A stretch of 64,000 nt of DNA from Nocardioides albus. Lineage in GTDB: Bacteria > Actinomycetota > Actinomycetes > Propionibacteriales > Nocardioidaceae. Made by a program: the position numbers and the translations under genes. Below the pieces are notes generated by a model. That model searched no databases. It was not told the DNA's origin and saw nothing but the letters and a program-made list of their open reading frames with translations. Location of the stretch: positions 124,001 through 188,000 of the forward strand of contig NZ_BMQT01000003.1 of NCBI RefSeq assembly GCF_014648255.1, in the 5' to 3' direction. Shown one piece after another: positions 47,998-55,775 of the stretch (positions within the stretch are counted from its first letter, which is position 1; the number at the start of each line of letters is the position of its first letter).

Positions 47998-48399
47998 ATG
48001 TTCGCGCGACTTTTCGCTCCCACCATCGAGGTATCCGCCCACTGCGACCTGCCCTGCGGCGTCTACGACCCCGCCCAGGCACGCATCGAGGCCGAGTCCG
48101 TCAAGGCCGTCATCCAGAAGGCCCTCGACAGCGACGACCCCGACTTCCGCACCCGCGCGGTGATCATCAAGGAACAGCGCTCCGAGCTGGTCAAGCACCA
48201 CCTGTGGGTGCTGTGGACCGACTACTTCAAGCCCCCGCACTTCGAGAAGTACCCCCAGCTCCACACCCTCGTCAACGAGGCCACCAAGCTCGCCGGTGCC
48301 TCCGGCACCAAGGGCACCCTCGACGTCGAGGTCGCCGACAAGCTCCTCGCCAAGATCGACGAGATCGCCGAGATCTTCTGGGCGACCAAGAAGGCCTGA
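47998..48399 (+). CDS. sodN: Nickel superoxide dismutase
   Basis: 133 residues. A 14-residue leader (MFARLFAPTIEVSA) precedes the nickel hook HCDLPCGVY, in which His1, Cys2 and Cys6 of the mature protein bind nickel. The rest is the four-helix bundle (DPAQARIEAESVKAVIQKAL, and KHHLWVLWTDYFKP). It removes superoxide in the cytosol as a hexamer. GAGAGGA precedes the ATG at 47998. It is followed by a strong terminator and diverges from sodX. Confidence 0.97.
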   Translation: MFARLFAPTIEVSAHCDLPCGVYDPAQARIEAESVKAVIQKALDSDDPDFRTRAVIIKEQRSELVKHHLWVLWTDYFKPPHFEKYPQLHTLVNEATKLAGASGTKGTLDVEVADKLLAKIDEIAEIFWATKKA

Positions 48400-48434
48400 G
48401 GCCTCCTTCGAACGACCGCAAGAACGCTCGTACG

Positions 48435-48466
48435 CCGCAGCCGCTCCGTTCTCGGAGCGGCTGCGG
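48435..48466 (+). terminator. Hairpin terminator after sodN
   Basis: A perfect 14-bp stem CCGCAGCCGCTCCG/CGGAGCGGCTGCGG with a TTCT loop, followed by TGGGTTT. Confidence 0.85.
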
Positions 48467-48540
48467 TGGGTTTCGGGCCCTGCGGGAACGGTCTCGTTGC
48501 ATAATCATCGAGACGCCCATCAGAAGGACTGACTACCCAG

Positions 48541-48921
48541 ATGCCCCAGGTCGAGCTGCGCCTTCCCGCAGAAGGTGCTTACGTCTCCGTGCTGCGTACG
48601 ACGACCGCTGCCCTCGCGGCGCGTCTCGACTTCACCCTCGAGGACATCGAGGACCTGCGGATGGCCGTCAGCGAGGCAGCGGCGATCTGTCTGGAGTGCG
48701 CGGCCGAGGCCGCAGAGCTGGCCATCGTCTTCGACATCGGCGAGAACACCATCGGGGTGAGCGTGACCACGACCTGCGACGCCGAGGCCGTGATCGACGA
48801 GGAGAGCTTCGCGTGGCAGGTGCTCACCACGCTGGCCAGGGAGGTCACCGCCACTCCCTACGGCGATCAGCTCAGGATCTCCCTGGTCGCCGGCGCGACC
48901 CCGCTTGGAGCCGCGCGCTGA
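48541..48921 (+). CDS. RsbW/SpoIIAB-like anti-sigma factor (histidine-kinase-like ATPase fold)
   Basis: 126 residues. The segment FTLEDIEDLRMAVSEAAAIC contains the helix with the N-box-like Glu of GHKL ATPases. The Gly-rich G-boxes are poorly preserved, so kinase activity is uncertain. It probably holds the sigma factor encoded 1 nt downstream. AAGGA stands 12 nt upstream of the ATG. No antagonist (RsbV-like) gene is nearby. Confidence 0.85.
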   Translation: MPQVELRLPAEGAYVSVLRTTTAALAARLDFTLEDIEDLRMAVSEAAAICLECAAEAAELAIVFDIGENTIGVSVTTTCDAEAVIDEESFAWQVLTTLAREVTATPYGDQLRISLVAGATPLGAAR

Positions 48922-48922
48922 C

Positions 48923-49720
48923 ATGGCGCAGGAGACGATCCGGTCGTCGAGGTCCCGGAGCGCCGGCGCGGTGGATGAGGCCCGCGCGCGCTCCCGTGAG
49001 CTCTTCACGGCCCTGGCCGGGCCTGACCTGAGCGATGCGGAGCGGGCCGTTGCGCGCGATGAGCTGGTCCATCTCAACATGGCGCTGGTGGAGTACTGCG
49101 CCTCCCAGTTCTACGGACGCGGCGAACCGCACGAGGACCTCGTCCAGGTCGGCGTGGTCGGTCTCCTCAACGCGGTGGACCGCTACGACCTCACCCGTGA
49201 CGTGGAGTTCTCGACCTACGCGGTGCCGACCATCCTCGGCGAGATCAAGCGCTACTTCCGTGACAGCCGGTGGGCCGTCAGCGTCCCCCGCCGCCTTCGG
49301 GACCTGCAGCAGAACCTCCGCGACGCCACCGCCGAGCTCTCCCAGGAGCTCGGCCGCTCCCCCACCGCCCGCGATCTCGCCACCCGGCTCGGGGTCAGCC
49401 TCGAGACGGTCGTCGAGGGGCTGGAGTCCAGCAACGCGTACGCAGCGCTGTCGCTCGACGCCGAGAGCGACCAGACCGCGCCGATGCTCGACTCGCTGAC
49501 CGCCCACGACCTGCGTCTCGACGACGTCGAGGTACGAGAGTCGATCAAGCCCGTGCTCGACAGCCTCTCCGCACACGAGAAGCAGGTGCTGATGCTGAAG
49601 TTCTTCCGCAACAAGACCCAGACCGAGATCGCGGCCGAGATCGGCGTGTCGCAGATGCAGGTCTCACGGCTGCTCAATCGCTCGCTCGCCCGGCTCCGGA
49701 AGGCGCTGGAAGAGGACTAG
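48923..49720 (+). CDS. SigB/SigF/SigG-type RNA polymerase sigma factor
   Basis: 265 residues. Region 2 contains HEDLVQVGVVGLLNAVDRYD and FSTYAVPTILGEIKRYFRD. Region 3 follows (VPRRLRDLQQNLRDATAELS), and region 4 ends in KTQTEIAAEIGVSQMQVSRL. This is the stress/sporulation sigma class controlled by RsbW-type proteins. An alternative TTG start six codons earlier overlaps the anti-sigma gene. Confidence 0.94.
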   Translation: MAQETIRSSRSRSAGAVDEARARSRELFTALAGPDLSDAERAVARDELVHLNMALVEYCASQFYGRGEPHEDLVQVGVVGLLNAVDRYDLTRDVEFSTYAVPTILGEIKRYFRDSRWAVSVPRRLRDLQQNLRDATAELSQELGRSPTARDLATRLGVSLETVVEGLESSNAYAALSLDAESDQTAPMLDSLTAHDLRLDDVEVRESIKPVLDSLSAHEKQVLMLKFFRNKTQTEIAAEIGVSQMQVSRLLNRSLARLRKALEED

Positions 49721-49724
49721 GCGT

Positions 49725-50102
49725 TCACAGCTGGGGTTCCTCGAGCGCGGCGATGCTCGGCGGCGCGAAGATCCCCACGAGCGCGATCGCCGCGACCAGG
49801 GCCAGCGCGCCTGCGATCGCGAGGTCCTCGCGCAGGTTCCAGGCCAGGCCGAGCACGATCAGCTGGACGAGCACCAGCGGCGCCCTCGACCACGACTCCA
49901 GGCGCCAGAACTTGTACACGCACCAGCCGATTCCGGCCGCACAGAGCAGGAAGAAGAGCCCGCCGGCGATCGCGGTCGTGAGCGAGGCGGCGTCGGGGAT
50001 GCGTACGAACTCCAGCGCTCCCCACAGCAGCAGCGCCACACTCTCGAAGCCGGCGGCGAACACGGTCAGCAGAAGGGTCCAGGGGCGATGCGGCGCGGTC
50101 AC
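49725..50102 (-). CDS. Hypothetical integral membrane protein
   Basis: 125 residues with four hydrophobic helices; ends in a short soluble tail (FAPPSIAALEEPQL). No family was recognised. The third helix is preceded by VYKFWRLESWSRAPLVLVQL, a pattern common in small actinobacterial membrane proteins. The GTG at 50102 follows TAGGCT with a 6-nt gap. It converges on the sigma gene with a 4-nt gap. Confidence 0.7.
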   Translation of the reverse strand: MTAPHRPWTLLLTVFAAGFESVALLLWGALEFVRIPDAASLTTAIAGGLFFLLCAAGIGWCVYKFWRLESWSRAPLVLVQLIVLGLAWNLREDLAIAGALALVAAIALVGIFAPPSIAALEEPQL

Positions 50103-50108
50103 CTCAGC

Positions 50109-50114
50109 AGCCTA
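50109..50114 (-). promoter_or_regulatory. -10 box of the membrane-protein gene at 49725-50102
   Basis: TAGGCT, 6 nt, then the GTG at 50102. Confidence 0.5.
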
Positions 50115-50190
50115 GGACCCCGTCCCGGACTCGAAAAATCCGGGGAAGCATACACCACGGCACTTTTGGGTAACTCACCGCGTTACCGAA

Positions 50191-50220
50191 TTGTCTAGCA
50201 CCAGAACAACTGAGTGTTAC
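50191..50220 (+). promoter_or_regulatory. Possible whiB1 promoter
   Basis: TTGTCT and TGTTAC are 18 nt apart in the 280-nt region before whiB1, which has no genes. The leader would be about 170 nt long, leaving room for control; no riboswitch fold was recognised in it. Confidence 0.3.
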
Positions 50221-50394
50221 GGTCCGGTGACGAAGCAGACACTGGTTAGGGGTTGTTTCGGCGTCCATTTCTTGGAACTCTAGGAACAGCACGCACGTGA
50301 AGACATTCACACATCCCCGCCACGTGCCCACTCGCAGGGTCTCGAACCACCAAGGCCTTGCCCATCCTATGTCAGAAAGAGGGTCTACCCAGCC

Positions 50395-50649
50395 ATGGAT
50401 TGGCGCCACCGTTCGGCTTGTCTCGATGAAGACCCGGAACTGTTCTTCCCCATCGGAAACACCGGTCCGGCGATCTTGCAGATCGAGGAAGCCAAGCAGG
50501 TCTGCCGGCGTTGCGACGTCCGGGAGCAGTGTCTTCAGTGGGCTCTCGAAGCCGGTCAGGATCACGGCGTGTGGGGTGGATTGAGCGAGGACGAGCGTCG
50601 TGCGCTGAAGCGCCGCAACGCCCGTTCACGTGTCCGCACCGCCGTCTGA
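50395..50649 (+). CDS. whiB1: WhiB family iron-sulfur regulator, WhiB1 type
   Basis: 84 residues. Four conserved cysteines (Cys9, then Cys37, Cys40 and Cys46 in QVCRRCDVREQCLQWAL) bind a 4Fe-4S cluster. GVWGGLSEDERRALKRRNAR is the turn and basic DNA-binding tail. The start MDWRHRSACLDEDPELFFP is the WhiB1 pattern. WhiB1 proteins bind the primary sigma factor and respond to nitric oxide. The protein is complete and single-gene. Confidence 0.94.
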   Translation: MDWRHRSACLDEDPELFFPIGNTGPAILQIEEAKQVCRRCDVREQCLQWALEAGQDHGVWGGLSEDERRALKRRNARSRVRTAV

Positions 50650-50669
50650 CCAACCCCCGAGAGATCCCC

Positions 50670-52160
50670 CTACAGCTCCAACGGCAGCTCGACCGCAGCT
50701 CTCGCCCCGTGACCAACAGGCCGGGGCCCCAACGAGAGTCGGCCACCGAGCTCGCCTTCGACCAGAGTCTTCACGATCGACAACCCCAAGTTTGTCGATG
50801 TGTCGAGACTGAACCCGTCGGGTAGTCCGTGACCATCGTCTTCGATCGTCACCTGGAGATGCCCGGCGGGTTGTTGTCGTACGGACATCACGATCGTGCC
50901 CGTCTCTGGGTCGCCCGGACCGCTGCCGCGGTAGCCGTGCTCGACTGCGTTCTGCAGCAGCTCGGTGACGATCATCGCCATGGGCGTGGCCACCTCCGAC
51001 GGCAGCGACCCGAACGACCCCTCACGACGGACCCGCACCGCCACCCCGACCGAGGTGACCTCACCGACCATGGAGGCGAGCCGATCAGCGATCTCGTCGA
51101 ACTCGACGGTCTCCTCGACGGCCTGCTGAGAGAGGATCTCGTGGACCAGCGCGATCGACCCGACCCGTCGTACCGCCTCGTTCAGTGCGTCCTGCGCCAC
51201 ACCGGAGTCGACACGGCGCGCCTGCATCCGCAGCAGCGCGGCCACGGTTTGTAGGTTGTTCTTCACCCGGTGGTGGATCTCGCGGATCGTGGCGTCCTTG
51301 GTGACGAGCTCACGGTCGCGTCGGCGCAGGTCGGTGACGTCGCGCAGCAGGACCAGCGCACCGATCGCCTCGCCGCGCGGCCGCAACGGGATGGAGCGCA
51401 TGATGATCGCCATCCCGCCGGTGTCGATCTCGGTGTCGCGGTGCGCACGTCCGCCGAGCACTGCGCTCAGCGTCTCCTCGTCGGGGCGCTTGCGCGGCGG
51501 CACCAGCGCCCGGGTCATCCCGGCGAGCGACTGGCCGGCGAGGTCGCCGGAGAGGCCCAGCCGACGGAAGACCGAGAGCGCGTTGGGGCTGGCGTAGTCG
51601 ACGACGCCGTCGGCGTCCACCCGGACGAACCCGTCCCCTACCCGAGGGGTGTCGGTGTGGTCGCTGCGCTGACCGACCGCAGGGAAGAAGCCGTTGGCGA
51701 CCATCTGGGTCAGGTCGTTGGCGGTCTGCAGGTAGGAGAGCTCGAGCTTGGACGGCGTGCGTACGCCGAGCAGGTTGGTGTTGCGGCTCAGCACCGCGAT
51801 GATCCGGCCGGAGCGGCGTACCGGGATGGTCTCGACCCGCACCGGGAGATCGTCGCGCCACTCCGGGTCACCCTCGCGTACGAGCCGGCCGACGTCCACG
51901 GCGTCGTCGAGGGTGGCATGACGTCCCTTCGGCACGAACATGCCGACGATGTCGTCGACGTAGGCTGTCGGACCGGTCGTGGGCCGCATCTGACCGGCCG
52001 CCCAGAAGCCGTTGCCGGACTTGTCGGGCAACCACAGGACCAGGTCGGCGAAGGAGAGGTCGGCCAGGATCTGCCAGTCCGCCATGAGCAGCTGAAGCCA
52101 CCCGACGTCGTCGCCGTCGAGGTCGGTGTGATGCTGGGCAAGCTCACTCAGGGTGGGCAC
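50670..52160 (-). CDS. pdtaS: Sensor histidine kinase, PdtaS type
   Basis: 496 residues. A GAF-like domain (about 10-150) is followed by a PAS domain (about 175-280). The HisKA_2 dimer motif has the phospho-acceptor in IREIHHRVKNNLQTVAALLR (His about 295). An ATPase domain with TELLQNAVEHGYRG and DDGHGLPDGF ends the protein. PdtaS phosphorylates PdtaR, an RNA-binding antiterminator not in this window. No membrane helix: cytosolic. GTG start at 52160; the long upstream extension is rejected. Confidence 0.92.
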   Translation of the reverse strand: MPTLSELAQHHTDLDGDDVGWLQLLMADWQILADLSFADLVLWLPDKSGNGFWAAGQMRPTTGPTAYVDDIVGMFVPKGRHATLDDAVDVGRLVREGDPEWRDDLPVRVETIPVRRSGRIIAVLSRNTNLLGVRTPSKLELSYLQTANDLTQMVANGFFPAVGQRSDHTDTPRVGDGFVRVDADGVVDYASPNALSVFRRLGLSGDLAGQSLAGMTRALVPPRKRPDEETLSAVLGGRAHRDTEIDTGGMAIIMRSIPLRPRGEAIGALVLLRDVTDLRRRDRELVTKDATIREIHHRVKNNLQTVAALLRMQARRVDSGVAQDALNEAVRRVGSIALVHEILSQQAVEETVEFDEIADRLASMVGEVTSVGVAVRVRREGSFGSLPSEVATPMAMIVTELLQNAVEHGYRGSGPGDPETGTIVMSVRQQPAGHLQVTIEDDGHGLPDGFSLDTSTNLGLSIVKTLVEGELGGRLSLGPRPVGHGARAAVELPLEL

Positions 52161-52166
52161 GGCGAC

Positions 52167-52172
52167 AGCGTA
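52167..52172 (-). promoter_or_regulatory. -10 box of pdtaS
   Basis: TACGCT, 6 nt, then GTG at 52160, with no ribosome-binding site. Confidence 0.45.
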
Positions 52173-52244
52173 GATGTAGACCAAGGTATGTGCATTGCGC
52201 GGGTCGGATGTCCACGCGCCGGCGGGTTTGGCAGGATGTCCCCC

Positions 52245-53084
52245 ATGTCCGAGGCGTACTGGCGAGAGGTTCACTCGACCGGTCTCGCCGTACCCACGGA
52301 CCGGCCCCTGGGTGACCTCACCATCGAGCTCACCCGGATGCTCGGCGACCCCGACCCGGACGTACGCAGCGGGCTGGCCGTCCCGGCCCTGTCGACATGG
52401 ATCCAGCGCGGCGTCTACGACGACCTGCTCGCGGGTCTGGGCGACGGGATGGCGGCCGGTCTCGTGGTCGGTCTCGGCGACTCCGGCAACAACGGTGTCT
52501 TCCGCCGCGCCTCCTCCGTCGAGGCCCTGGCCGAGTGCATCGCCCGCGACAACGCCCGCTCGCTGGTGCGGGCGGAGAAGGTGCTGGAGTGGGGCGACCG
52601 GATCGCCACCTGGCTGCTGCGCGAGCGCGACCTGCGGGCCTTCGTCCCCGAGCGCGGCTGGGCACACGCGGTCGCTCGGGGCGCCGACGCCCTCGGCATC
52701 CTGGCCGCCTCCGTGCACCTCGGCAAGCCGGAGCTCACGGTGATCCTCGACGTCGTCGCCGACCGTGTGCTGGCCCGCGGGGACACGATCTACGCCCACG
52801 GGGAGCCCGATCGGCTGGCGGCGGCCACGATGGCCGTGCTGCGCCGCAACCTGGTCCCGCTCGCCATCATGGAGCCGTGGATCAACCGGATCGTCACCGT
52901 CGCCACCGCCACCCCGGAGACCCCCGACCGCGACCCGTTCCTGCTCACCGGCAATGCCGAGGCCTTCCTGCGGGCCCTCTACATCCAGCTCGCCCTCAGC
53001 AACGACCCGCCACAGATCCGTGGTGATCTGCTGCTGGTCATCGTCGCGGCCCTGAAGAAGTCCAACCGCACCTACCTGGGCTGA
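52245..53084 (+). CDS. DUF2785 family protein
   Basis: 279 residues, all-helical and repeat-like (ARM/HEAT look). MSEAYWREVHSTGLAVPTDR, RMLGDPDPDVRSGLAVPALS and a Trp/Arg-rich middle match DUF2785, with no known function. The protein is soluble. The ATG at 52245 is preceded by AGGA; an ATG three codons earlier is equally possible. It is divergent from pdtaS with 84 nt between them. Confidence 0.8.
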   Translation: MSEAYWREVHSTGLAVPTDRPLGDLTIELTRMLGDPDPDVRSGLAVPALSTWIQRGVYDDLLAGLGDGMAAGLVVGLGDSGNNGVFRRASSVEALAECIARDNARSLVRAEKVLEWGDRIATWLLRERDLRAFVPERGWAHAVARGADALGILAASVHLGKPELTVILDVVADRVLARGDTIYAHGEPDRLAAATMAVLRRNLVPLAIMEPWINRIVTVATATPETPDRDPFLLTGNAEAFLRALYIQLALSNDPPQIRGDLLLVIVAALKKSNRTYLG

Positions 53085-53188
53085 TCCCGGGCCTGATGAG
53101 CAGGGGCGAATTTCACGTCTCTGCACCGGGTTTGAGAGACTGTCCCGAGGCCCCTCGGGGTCCACGCACCCCAATGGAGGAGATCATC

Positions 53189-53263
53189 ATGGGCAAGACT
53201 GGCCGCAAGCGCCGCGCGCGCCGCAAGAAGGGCGCGAACCACGGCAAGCGCCCCAACAGCTGA
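53189..53263 (+). CDS. 50S ribosomal protein bL37 (24 residues)
   Basis: Only 24 residues, extremely basic: MGKTGRKRRARRKKGANHGK, ending RPNS. The ending NHGKRPN and spacing match bL37 seen in mycobacterial ribosome structures. GGAGGAG lies 6 nt before the ATG, one of the best ribosome-binding sites in the window. An in-frame ATG five codons earlier overlaps that site and is unlikely. A terminator follows after 16 nt. Easily missed by gene callers. Confidence 0.9.
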   Translation: MGKTGRKRRARRKKGANHGKRPNS

Positions 53264-53279
53264 ACTGTTGAAAAGACGT

Positions 53280-53308
53280 GAGAGCCCCAGCCATCGGCTG
53301 GGGCTCTC
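53280..53308. terminator. Bidirectional hairpin between bL37 and rsrA
   Basis: A perfect 13-bp stem GAGAGCCCCAGCC/GGCTGGGGCTCTC with a 3-nt loop. It lies between convergent genes. Confidence 0.85.
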
Positions 53309-53339
53309 GTCGCGTCTGGGGCCGTCTCGTCGGGCCTCG

Positions 53340-53603
53340 TCAGGACCTGGTGCGAAGCTCCTGGATCTGGACCATGATCTTCGATCGCAGCTCACCCGGG
53401 GCGACCTCGGAGCACGAGCGTGCGACGACCGCCTTGACGATGCGCTGCTGATCGTAGGTCTCCAGGCACGGGCTGCAGCTCTGCAGGTGGATCTTGACCT
53501 GGTCGGCATCGGCCGCGGCGAGCTCGTTGTCGATCAGGAAGACGATCTGCTCGAGGAAGTCGGCGCAGTCGCTGGGTGAGGCGTCGTGTTCGTGGGCACT
53601 CAT
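53340..53603 (-). CDS. rsrA: Zinc-binding redox anti-sigma factor RsrA
   Basis: 87 residues. The zinc ligands are spaced as in Streptomyces RsrA: Cys13, His39, Cys43 and Cys46 ([13 protein letters not shown]), the HX3CX2C signature of ZAS proteins. Thiol oxidation forms a disulphide, releases zinc and frees SigR. It overlaps the sigR stop by 4 nt (ATGA), so the two are made in step. A further Cys (RSCSEV) lies near the end. Confidence 0.94.
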   Translation of the reverse strand: MSAHEHDASPSDCADFLEQIVFLIDNELAAADADQVKIHLQSCSPCLETYDQQRIVKAVVARSCSEVAPGELRSKIMVQIQELRTRS

Positions 53604-54217
53604 GACGCACCTCCACGAGCGCCGGTGAGGTCGTTGGTGCGTACGTAGTCGGAGAGCAGATCGCGCAGCTGGCGCCGGCCGCGGTGCAGCCGCGACATCA
53701 CGGTGCCGATCGGGGTTTCCATGATCTCGGCGATCTCCTTGTAGGCGAATCCCTCGACGTCGGCGAGGTAGACAGCGAGCCGGAACTCCTCCGGGAGACG
53801 CTGCAGCGCGTCCTTCACCTGGGAGTCGGGCAGGTGCTCGAGCGCCTCCATCTCCGCGGACTTCAAGCCGGTCGAGGTGTGTGACTCGGCCCGAGCGAGC
53901 TGCCAGTCCTCGACGTCCTCGGACATCGACTGCTGCGGCTGGCGCTGCTTCTTGCGGTAGGTGTTGATGAAGGTGTTGGTGAGGATGCGGTAGAGCCAGG
54001 CCTTCAGGTTGGTGCCGGGCTTGAACTGGTGGAAGGAGGAGTATGCCTTCGCGAAGGTCTCCTGCACCAGATCTTCCGCATCGGACGGGTTGCGGGTCAT
54101 CCGCATCGCCGCCGAGTAGAGCTGGTCGAGGAAGGGCAGCGCGTCCCGCTCGAAGCGCAGCGCGCGCTCCTCGGGCGTCTCGGTGGCCAGGTCGACCTCA
54201 TCGTTGTTGTCGCTCAT
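53600..54217 (-). CDS. sigR: ECF sigma factor SigR/SigH (thiol stress)
   Basis: 205 residues from the ATG at 54217. Region 2 reads [20 protein letters not shown], the linker to region 3 [20 protein letters not shown], and region 4 [20 protein letters not shown]. It drives thioredoxin- and mycothiol-linked genes. An in-frame ATG at 54298 ([14 protein letters not shown]) lies at the likely start of a transcript from a SigR-type promoter and would give a longer form, like the unstable sigma-R-prime of Streptomyces. Confidence 0.93.
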   Translation of the reverse strand: MSDNNDEVDLATETPEERALRFERDALPFLDQLYSAAMRMTRNPSDAEDLVQETFAKAYSSFHQFKPGTNLKAWLYRILTNTFINTYRKKQRQPQQSMSEDVEDWQLARAESHTSTGLKSAEMEALEHLPDSQVKDALQRLPEEFRLAVYLADVEGFAYKEIAEIMETPIGTVMSRLHRGRRQLRDLLSDYVRTNDLTGARGGAS

Positions 54218-54306
54218 CACGTCCCAGGGTACGCGCGCGAGCATCGGGGCGCCCAACGGCGACACGTTCTCCGCGGGGCGTTCGAGCAGGATGGTCATGT
54301 TTGCTG

Positions 54307-54334
54307 AACGCCACGACCGCCGGCAAACATTCCC
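54307..54334 (-). promoter_or_regulatory. SigR-type autoregulatory promoter
   Basis: GGGAAT (54334-54329), 19 nt, then GTT (54309-54307) matches the GGAAT-N18/19-GTT consensus. The transcript start should fall at about 54298-54300, on the upstream ATG. Confidence 0.75.
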
Positions 54335-54347
54335 ACCGGTCCACCTG

Positions 54348-54986
54348 CTAGGTGATGACCTCACGGACCAGCCACTCCAGGGTGGACTCGATCAGGATCG
54401 CATCCGCCTCGGCCTGGCTGACCGGGCTGCGCTTGCCGACGACGAGCGAGTGGTCGGCACCGGGGATCGGAGTGACCTCGATTCCCTCAGGGAACTCCTC
54501 GGGCCTGCCGAACCGGTCACGGGTGCCCTGCAGCACCAGCGTCGGCACCTTGGCCTCCAACAGCTCGTGCGCACGAGAGACCTGGGGCTTGCTCACCGGG
54601 TGCAGCGGGAAGGCCAGGCAGAGCGCCCCGGCAGCCCCGAAGGCCCGGGCCGTGCGGACCGCCGAGCGAGCGCCGGCCGAGCGGCCTCCGACCACCAGCG
54701 GCGTACGCACCCGCATCCAGTTGGCGGCCAGGGTCAGCGCAGCGTCGAGGGACTTGGGCGGCGTGGCCACCGGCTTCCCCTTGACTCGCCAGGGCTGCTC
54801 GAAGCGGACCACGGTGATCCCCTGCCCCGGGAGCGCGTCGTTGAGCGCCATCAGGTCGTGGGTGTCGATGCCGTTGCCCGCGCCGTGGGAGAGCAGCAGG
54901 GTCGCCTGTGGTCGCCGCGCCCGGCGGGTGTAGAGCCGCCCCTGTCCGTATGGCGTGTCGATCATCTGCGTCGTGGTTCCACCCAT
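54348..54986 (-). CDS. Alpha/beta-hydrolase family protein (KANL3/Tex30-like)
   Basis: 212 residues. The sequence [20 protein letters not shown] carries the oxyanion-hole region and [16 protein letters not shown] the nucleophile Ser. The catalytic Asp and His are in [11 protein letters not shown] and [12 protein letters not shown]. The compact size fits the dienelactone-hydrolase/KANL3-Tex30-like group. Substrate unknown. It ends just before the SigR-type promoter and starts 2 nt after the SRAP gene, so both probably share one transcript. Confidence 0.85.
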   Translation of the reverse strand: MGGTTTQMIDTPYGQGRLYTRRARRPQATLLLSHGAGNGIDTHDLMALNDALPGQGITVVRFEQPWRVKGKPVATPPKSLDAALTLAANWMRVRTPLVVGGRSAGARSAVRTARAFGAAGALCLAFPLHPVSKPQVSRAHELLEAKVPTLVLQGTRDRFGRPEEFPEGIEVTPIPGADHSLVVGKRSPVSQAEADAILIESTLEWLVREVIT

Positions 54987-54987
54987 G

Positions 54988-55731
54988 TCATCCCCAGGCT
55001 TCCTCGATCGGCAGCGGCTCGATGAGCTCGCGGCCGTCGTTGCGTACGTTGCTCACCAGTGTCGAGACCGGGAAGGCCTCCAGGTGGCCGGGCGCCGCCG
55101 GAGTCAGCAGCTCCACGTCGCCCGGACGGGTCGGGTCGAGCCACTCGTCCCAGCGCTCACGCTCCACCATGAGCGGCATCCGGTCGTGGATCCGTCCCAG
55201 GGAGTCCTCCGCCTCGGTGGTGATCACGGTGCAGCTCCACAGCCACCGGCCGGGGTCGTCCTCGGCCTTGCCGGGGTCAGGCCACAGCTCGTAGAGGCCG
55301 GCCATCGCCAGCACTCCCCCGTCCTTCGGGGTGATGAAGTAGGGCTGCTTGCGCGGCTTGCCCCTCGCGTCCTTCGCCTCGGTGGCGTACCACTCGAAGT
55401 AGCCGTCGGCCGGCAGCAGGCAGCGGCGCTTGGCGAAGGCCCGGCGATAGGCGGGCTTCTCGGCGACCGTCTCCATCCGGGCGTTGATCATCCGGTTGCC
55501 GATCTTGACGTCCTTGGCCCAGGACGGGACCAGCCCCCAACGTACGGAGCGGAGCTGGCGTTCGCTGGACGCTTTGTCTTCGTGCGGCGGGCGCTCGAGG
55601 ACGGCGTAGACATCGTCGGTCGGGGCTACGTTGTAGCTCTCGGTGAGCGGCTCCTGGAGGCGCAGCTCATCGATCTCGAACTCCTCGGCCAGCTCGTCGG
55701 GTTGGCGGCTGGACGCGTAACGACCGCACAT
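54988..55731 (-). CDS. SOS response-associated peptidase (SRAP/HMCES/YedK family)
   Basis: 247 residues. The catalytic Cys2 follows the initiator Met (MCGRYASS), with the other active-site residues in INARMETVAEKPAYR, the Glu of GYFEWYA and the His of GRIHDRMPLM. The protein forms a covalent bond with abasic sites in single-stranded DNA and shields them. Because Cys2 must be exposed, the ATG at 55731 is certain. Its neighbours are unrelated to repair. Confidence 0.94.
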   Translation of the reverse strand: MCGRYASSRQPDELAEEFEIDELRLQEPLTESYNVAPTDDVYAVLERPPHEDKASSERQLRSVRWGLVPSWAKDVKIGNRMINARMETVAEKPAYRRAFAKRRCLLPADGYFEWYATEAKDARGKPRKQPYFITPKDGGVLAMAGLYELWPDPGKAEDDPGRWLWSCTVITTEAEDSLGRIHDRMPLMVERERWDEWLDPTRPGDVELLTPAAPGHLEAFPVSTLVSNVRNDGRELIEPLPIEEAWG

Positions 55732-55775
55732 GCGTTCACCATAGCGCCGAGCGGGCGTGGTGTTTCGCGGTATTC

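Noticed and set aside
50115-50394. Small coding region or riboswitch before whiB1
   Set aside because: No frame with a good start and no familiar riboswitch motif was seen; short frames there have poor composition.
51270-52235. N-terminal extension of the DUF2785 gene
   Set aside because: The added part is antisense to pdtaS and has no recognisable domain.
52161-53174. N-terminal extension of pdtaS
   Set aside because: The extension lies antisense to the DUF2785 gene; the true start is the GTG at 52160 with its own -10 box.
53174-53188. Upstream in-frame ATG for bL37
   Set aside because: It lies on the GGAGGAG ribosome-binding site of the downstream ATG and would add residues not seen in bL37.
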